Source: an uncultured Lachnospiraceae bacterium | GTDB taxonomy: Bacteria; Bacillota_A; Clostridia; Lachnospirales; Lachnospiraceae | Assembly: GCA_902787595.1 (NCBI GenBank) | Contig: CADAHD010000093.1 | Location: 1-8,055 of the forward strand | Direction of reading: 5' to 3' | DNA length: 8,055 nucleotides | In this document: piece by piece, positions 5,951 to 8,055 of the stretch | How the letters are laid out: every line of letters starts with the position of its first letter | How positions within the stretch are numbered: position 1 is the first letter of the stretch | Made by a program: the position numbers and the translations under genes | Notes under the pieces: generated by a model | The model's database searches: none | What the model was told of the DNA's origin: nothing | What the model saw: only the letters and a program-made list of their open reading frames with translations

Positions 5951-6866
5951 CAAAGTCCCCCAGAAGTATTACCTCCGGTTCAAGCACGACGCCAAAATCC
6001 TGCCTGACTTTCTTTTGTACTTTGCACATAAGGCCGTAAATATCGGTCGCCGTTGCATTTCCTTTATTTATAACGAAACCTGCATGTTTCTCAGAAACAC
6101 AGGCTCCGCCGATGCTCATCCCTTTGCAGCCGGAGTCGGATATAAGCTTACCTGCAAAATATCCCTCCGGACGTTTGAAGGTGGATCCGGCGCTGGGATA
6201 TTCCAGAGGCTGTTTCTCCCTGCGCTGACGGTTGAGCTCTGCCGCCTTCTTAAGTATCTCTTCCTTATCGCCATGTTCCAGCTTTAAGCTGCTGCCCAGT
6301 ACTACGCCTCTTTTTTGCTTGAGCACGCTGCTGCGATAAGCAAAATCCATTCCCGCATTGTCAACACTGCGCACGCCTTCACCGCAAAAGTAAATGCGCG
6401 TTCCGGCCGTGATATCCTTCATCTCGCCGCCATAGGCGCCTGCATTCATGGTGAGCGCGCCGCCCAGGCTTCCCGGTATTCCGGAGGCAAATTCCATTCC
6501 GCTTAAGGAATGTTCTGCAGCAAATGCAGCGATGCGGCTTAATAACGCCGCCGGTCCCGCAGTTATGACATCTCCGTCTGCGCTGATGCCCTCAAAGCCT
6601 TTCCCCTGCTTTATCATGATACCGTCGTAGCCTTTATCGCTGACTAAGAGATTGCTGCCGTTCCCCAGAAGGAACCACTCCAGATTCTCTTCCTCTATCA
6701 GCTCCATCAGCCCCAGGAGTACAGCTTCATCCTGCGCGGTGACGAAAAATCGCGCCTCCCCGCCTGCGCGAAAACTGCAATGCCTGCTCATGCTCTCATG
6801 CTCAAGTACATTGCCTTCTCCTGCGATATCTGTCAGTTTCTCTTTTATCAATGCCGCTGAATCCAT
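5940..6866 (-). CDS. murB: UDP-N-acetylenolpyruvoylglucosamine reductase
   Basis: 308 residues. MurB reduces UDP-GlcNAc-enolpyruvate to UDP-N-acetylmuramate with NADPH and FAD in the cytoplasm, the second committed step of peptidoglycan synthesis. FAD-binding motifs: LLGNGSNLLVSDKGYDG (66-82) and ASGIPGSLGGALTMNAGAYG (127-146). Catalytic positions: Arg178 in FAYRSS, Ser228 in SAGSTFKRP (the general-acid serine) and the glutamate of LEPEV (295-299). YFAGKLISDSGCKG (236-249) is the short Gram-positive-type form. The ATG at 6866 gives the normal N-terminus, but the bases before it (TTTTTTGAAATAAAA) hold no Shine-Dalgarno sequence. With glcK ending 19 bp upstream, translation may depend on coupling. 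The 3' end overlaps the acyltransferase-like gene by 11 bp. Confidence 0.97.
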   Translation of the reverse strand: MDSAALIKEKLTDIAGEGNVLEHESMSRHCSFRAGGEARFFVTAQDEAVLLGLMELIEEENLEWFLLGNGSNLLVSDKGYDGIMIKQGKGFEGISADGDVITAGPAALLSRIAAFAAEHSLSGMEFASGIPGSLGGALTMNAGAYGGEMKDITAGTRIYFCGEGVRSVDNAGMDFAYRSSVLKQKRGVVLGSSLKLEHGDKEEILKKAAELNRQRREKQPLEYPSAGSTFKRPEGYFAGKLISDSGCKGMSIGGACVSEKHAGFVINKGNATATDIYGLMCKVQKKVRQDFGVVLEPEVILLGDFDEN

Positions 6867-6885
6867 TTTTATTTCAAAAAATCAT

Positions 6886-7824
6886 TCAATCCAGCACTAA
6901 TTTTGCTGCGCCGTAGATGCCTGCATCGTTTCCAAGCGTTGCCAGCGCGAATTTAACATCCCTGCTGCCGCGGAAAACGTACTTTTTATACTCATCAACT
7001 ATGTAATCGAAAAGAACCTCGCCGGCCTTGGACACGCCGCCGCCGATAACGAATATCTCGGGATTGACCACGCATGCCACTGCCGCAAGTCCCTTTCCAA
7101 GGTAATGTCCGAAGCGCACAGCGATCTCCTTTGCCACTTCATCGCCGGCCTTGACCGCATCAAATACAGCCTTTGCCGACAGATCTCCGTTTCTTAAAGA
7201 CGAAGGCTTATTGTCTTCGGCCAGTCTTCTCTTTGCCAGACGCGATATGCCTGTAGCGGAAGCATACTGCTCAAGGCAGCCGTGATTGCCGCAGCCGCAA
7301 GCCTCCGGCTCATCATCGACTATATGGATATGACCGATCTCGCCGCCTGCTCCGGTAGCGCCTGTCAGGACCTTTCCCTCTACAATGATGCCGCCGCCTA
7401 CGCCGGTACCCAGTGTTACAGCCACCAGGTTCTTATAGCCTTTGCCGCCGCCCTGCCACATCTCGCCCAGAGCCGCAACATTTGCATCATTACCGGCTTC
7501 CACGGGGATGCCGCCTAAAAGCACGGCCAGTTCCTCTTTTACGGAGAATACACCCCAGCCCAGATTTGCAGCCTTATAGATCACGCCGTTTGCGTCAACG
7601 GGTCCGGGAACGCCTATGCCCACACCGTAAACATCATTCTTATCAATGCCTTTTTCGGACATCTTAGCCTTTATTGATGCTGCGATATCAGGCAGGATAT
7701 TGCTGCCATTATTATCTTTCCTGGTCTTTATCTCCCATTTGTCCTGCACATTTCCTTCCGGATCAAAGAGTCCCATCTTTACGGTGGTTCCACCCAGATC
7801 CACTCCAAATACTACTTTTGACAT
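6886..7824 (-). CDS. glcK: ROK-family glucokinase
   Basis: 312 residues, full length. It uses ATP to phosphorylate glucose (or a related hexose) to the 6-phosphate in the cytoplasm. Motifs in order: phosphate-binding FGVDLGGTTVKMGLFD (6-21); GVGIGVPGPVD (67-77); catalytic Asn112-Asp113 in AGNDANVAALGE; the second ATP loop TLGTGVGGGIIV (137-148); EIGH at 162-165; and the ROK zinc motif CGCGNHGC with Cys176, Cys178 and Cys183, which bind Zn together with His165. IFVIGGGVS (257-265) is the adenosine motif. No N-terminal DNA-binding domain, so it is an enzyme and not a ROK repressor. Its position between hprK and murB points to glucokinase rather than NAG or fructose kinase, though exact sugar preference is inferred. 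GGGAGGAAA precedes the ATG. Confidence 0.93.
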   Translation of the reverse strand: MSKVVFGVDLGGTTVKMGLFDPEGNVQDKWEIKTRKDNNGSNILPDIAASIKAKMSEKGIDKNDVYGVGIGVPGPVDANGVIYKAANLGWGVFSVKEELAVLLGGIPVEAGNDANVAALGEMWQGGGKGYKNLVAVTLGTGVGGGIIVEGKVLTGATGAGGEIGHIHIVDDEPEACGCGNHGCLEQYASATGISRLAKRRLAEDNKPSSLRNGDLSAKAVFDAVKAGDEVAKEIAVRFGHYLGKGLAAVACVVNPEIFVIGGGVSKAGEVLFDYIVDEYKKYVFRGSRDVKFALATLGNDAGIYGAAKLVLD

Positions 7825-7852
7825 GATTTATTTCCTCCCGTACGGATACTTC

Positions 7853-7869
7853 GCCGCCCTGACGGCGGC
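7853..7869 (-). other. Small GC hairpin between hprK and glcK, no U-tract
   Basis: GCCGCC (7853-7858) pairs with GGCGGC (7864-7869) around a 5-base loop, 12 bases after the hprK stop in transcription direction. The bases that follow on the minus strand are GAAGTATCC, not a U-run, so it is unlikely to be a full intrinsic terminator. It could mark an mRNA processing or stabilising site that sets different levels of hprK and the downstream genes; this is inference from the structure only. Confidence 0.4.
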
Positions 7870-7881
7870 CCGGTCATTTAT

Positions 7882-8055
7882 TTACTGCAGTTTGTCCCTG
7901 TTCTCCAATGCTGCCTGCATACGCTTATACAGCTCCTGAGGCGCGTTATATCCCATCTTCTTAAGACGGTAATTGACCGCAGCAGATTCGCAGATCAGTG
8001 CGGTATTACGTCCGGGACGGATGGGGATATTATGGCAGACTACCTTATTGCCCAG
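7882..8055 (-). CDS. hprK: HPr kinase/phosphorylase, C-terminal end only
   Basis: Only the last 57 codons lie in the window; they are in frame from the window edge to the TAA at 7884-7882. The peptide contains IPIRPGRNTALICESAAVN (10-28) and YRLKKMGYNA (29-38), which match the conserved C-terminal region of HprK after the catalytic core; the P-loop and kinase/phosphorylase residues are outside. HprK phosphorylates and dephosphorylates the regulatory serine of HPr and Crh in response to metabolites such as fructose-1,6-bisphosphate and phosphate. Its likely partner here is the HPr-like protein at the far end of the same gene block. The 57-bp gap to glcK carries a hairpin and the glcK ribosome binding site. 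Confidence 0.93.
   Translation of the reverse strand: MGNKVVCHNIPIRPGRNTALICESAAVNYRLKKMGYNAPQELYKRMQAALENRDKLQ

Noticed and set aside
5951..5953. TTG as start of the acyltransferase-like gene
   Set aside because: It lies one codon before an ATG that is better placed after GGGGGA, so the ATG is preferred.

Overview
The window looks like chromosomal DNA of a low-to-moderate GC Gram-positive, most likely a Lachnospiraceae-type clostridium. The reasons are the block hprK - ROK glucokinase - murB - rapZ - whiA - HPr-like gene, the strong AGGAGG-type ribosome binding sites in front of several genes, and the kind of proteins encoded. The assignment rests on gene order and protein character read by eye, not on a database search. 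All ten recognised genes lie on the minus strand, so the text follows transcription from the right edge to the left.

Right part (8055 to about 2173): the 3' end of hprK (HPr kinase/phosphorylase), a 57-bp gap with a small hairpin, a ROK-family glucokinase, murB, a multi-spanning acyltransferase-3-like membrane protein that overlaps the murB stop, rapZ, whiA, an HPr-like protein and a cyclophilin-type peptidyl-prolyl isomerase. Gaps are 71 bp or less and there is no convincing terminator, so this is probably one transcription unit. It joins sugar phosphorylation and carbon-catabolite signalling (hprK, glcK, HPr-like) with cell-wall precursor synthesis and its control (murB, rapZ) and a conserved division/sporulation-related DNA-binding protein (whiA). 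The HPr-like protein has Asn where HPr has the phosphoryl-accepting His15, but keeps the serine that HPr kinase modifies. It is therefore Crh-like: a likely regulatory target of the HprK encoded in the same block rather than a PTS phosphocarrier.

Middle (1849-2172): 324 bp without a gene. The half next to the isomerase holds two 72-bp direct copies of a GC-rich hairpin element 113 bp apart. They are 69/72 identical, and two of the three differences form a compensatory base-pair change. A perfect 13-bp inverted repeat encloses one copy. The other half is an extremely AT-rich stretch (about 12% GC) that probably holds the promoter for the next gene.

Left part (1848 to 1): a TraX-family integral membrane protein with an unusual polar N-terminal extension and no Shine-Dalgarno sequence, then a GT4-like glycosyltransferase cut off by the window edge. 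This is a smaller surface-modification type module.

The most interesting items are the covarying hairpin repeat pair, the histidine-less HPr-like protein in the same block as hprK, and the acyltransferase-like protein in the murB-rapZ interval that lacks two hallmark residues of its family. I do not see a clearly new multi-gene system (no CRISPR, toxin-antitoxin or phage module).
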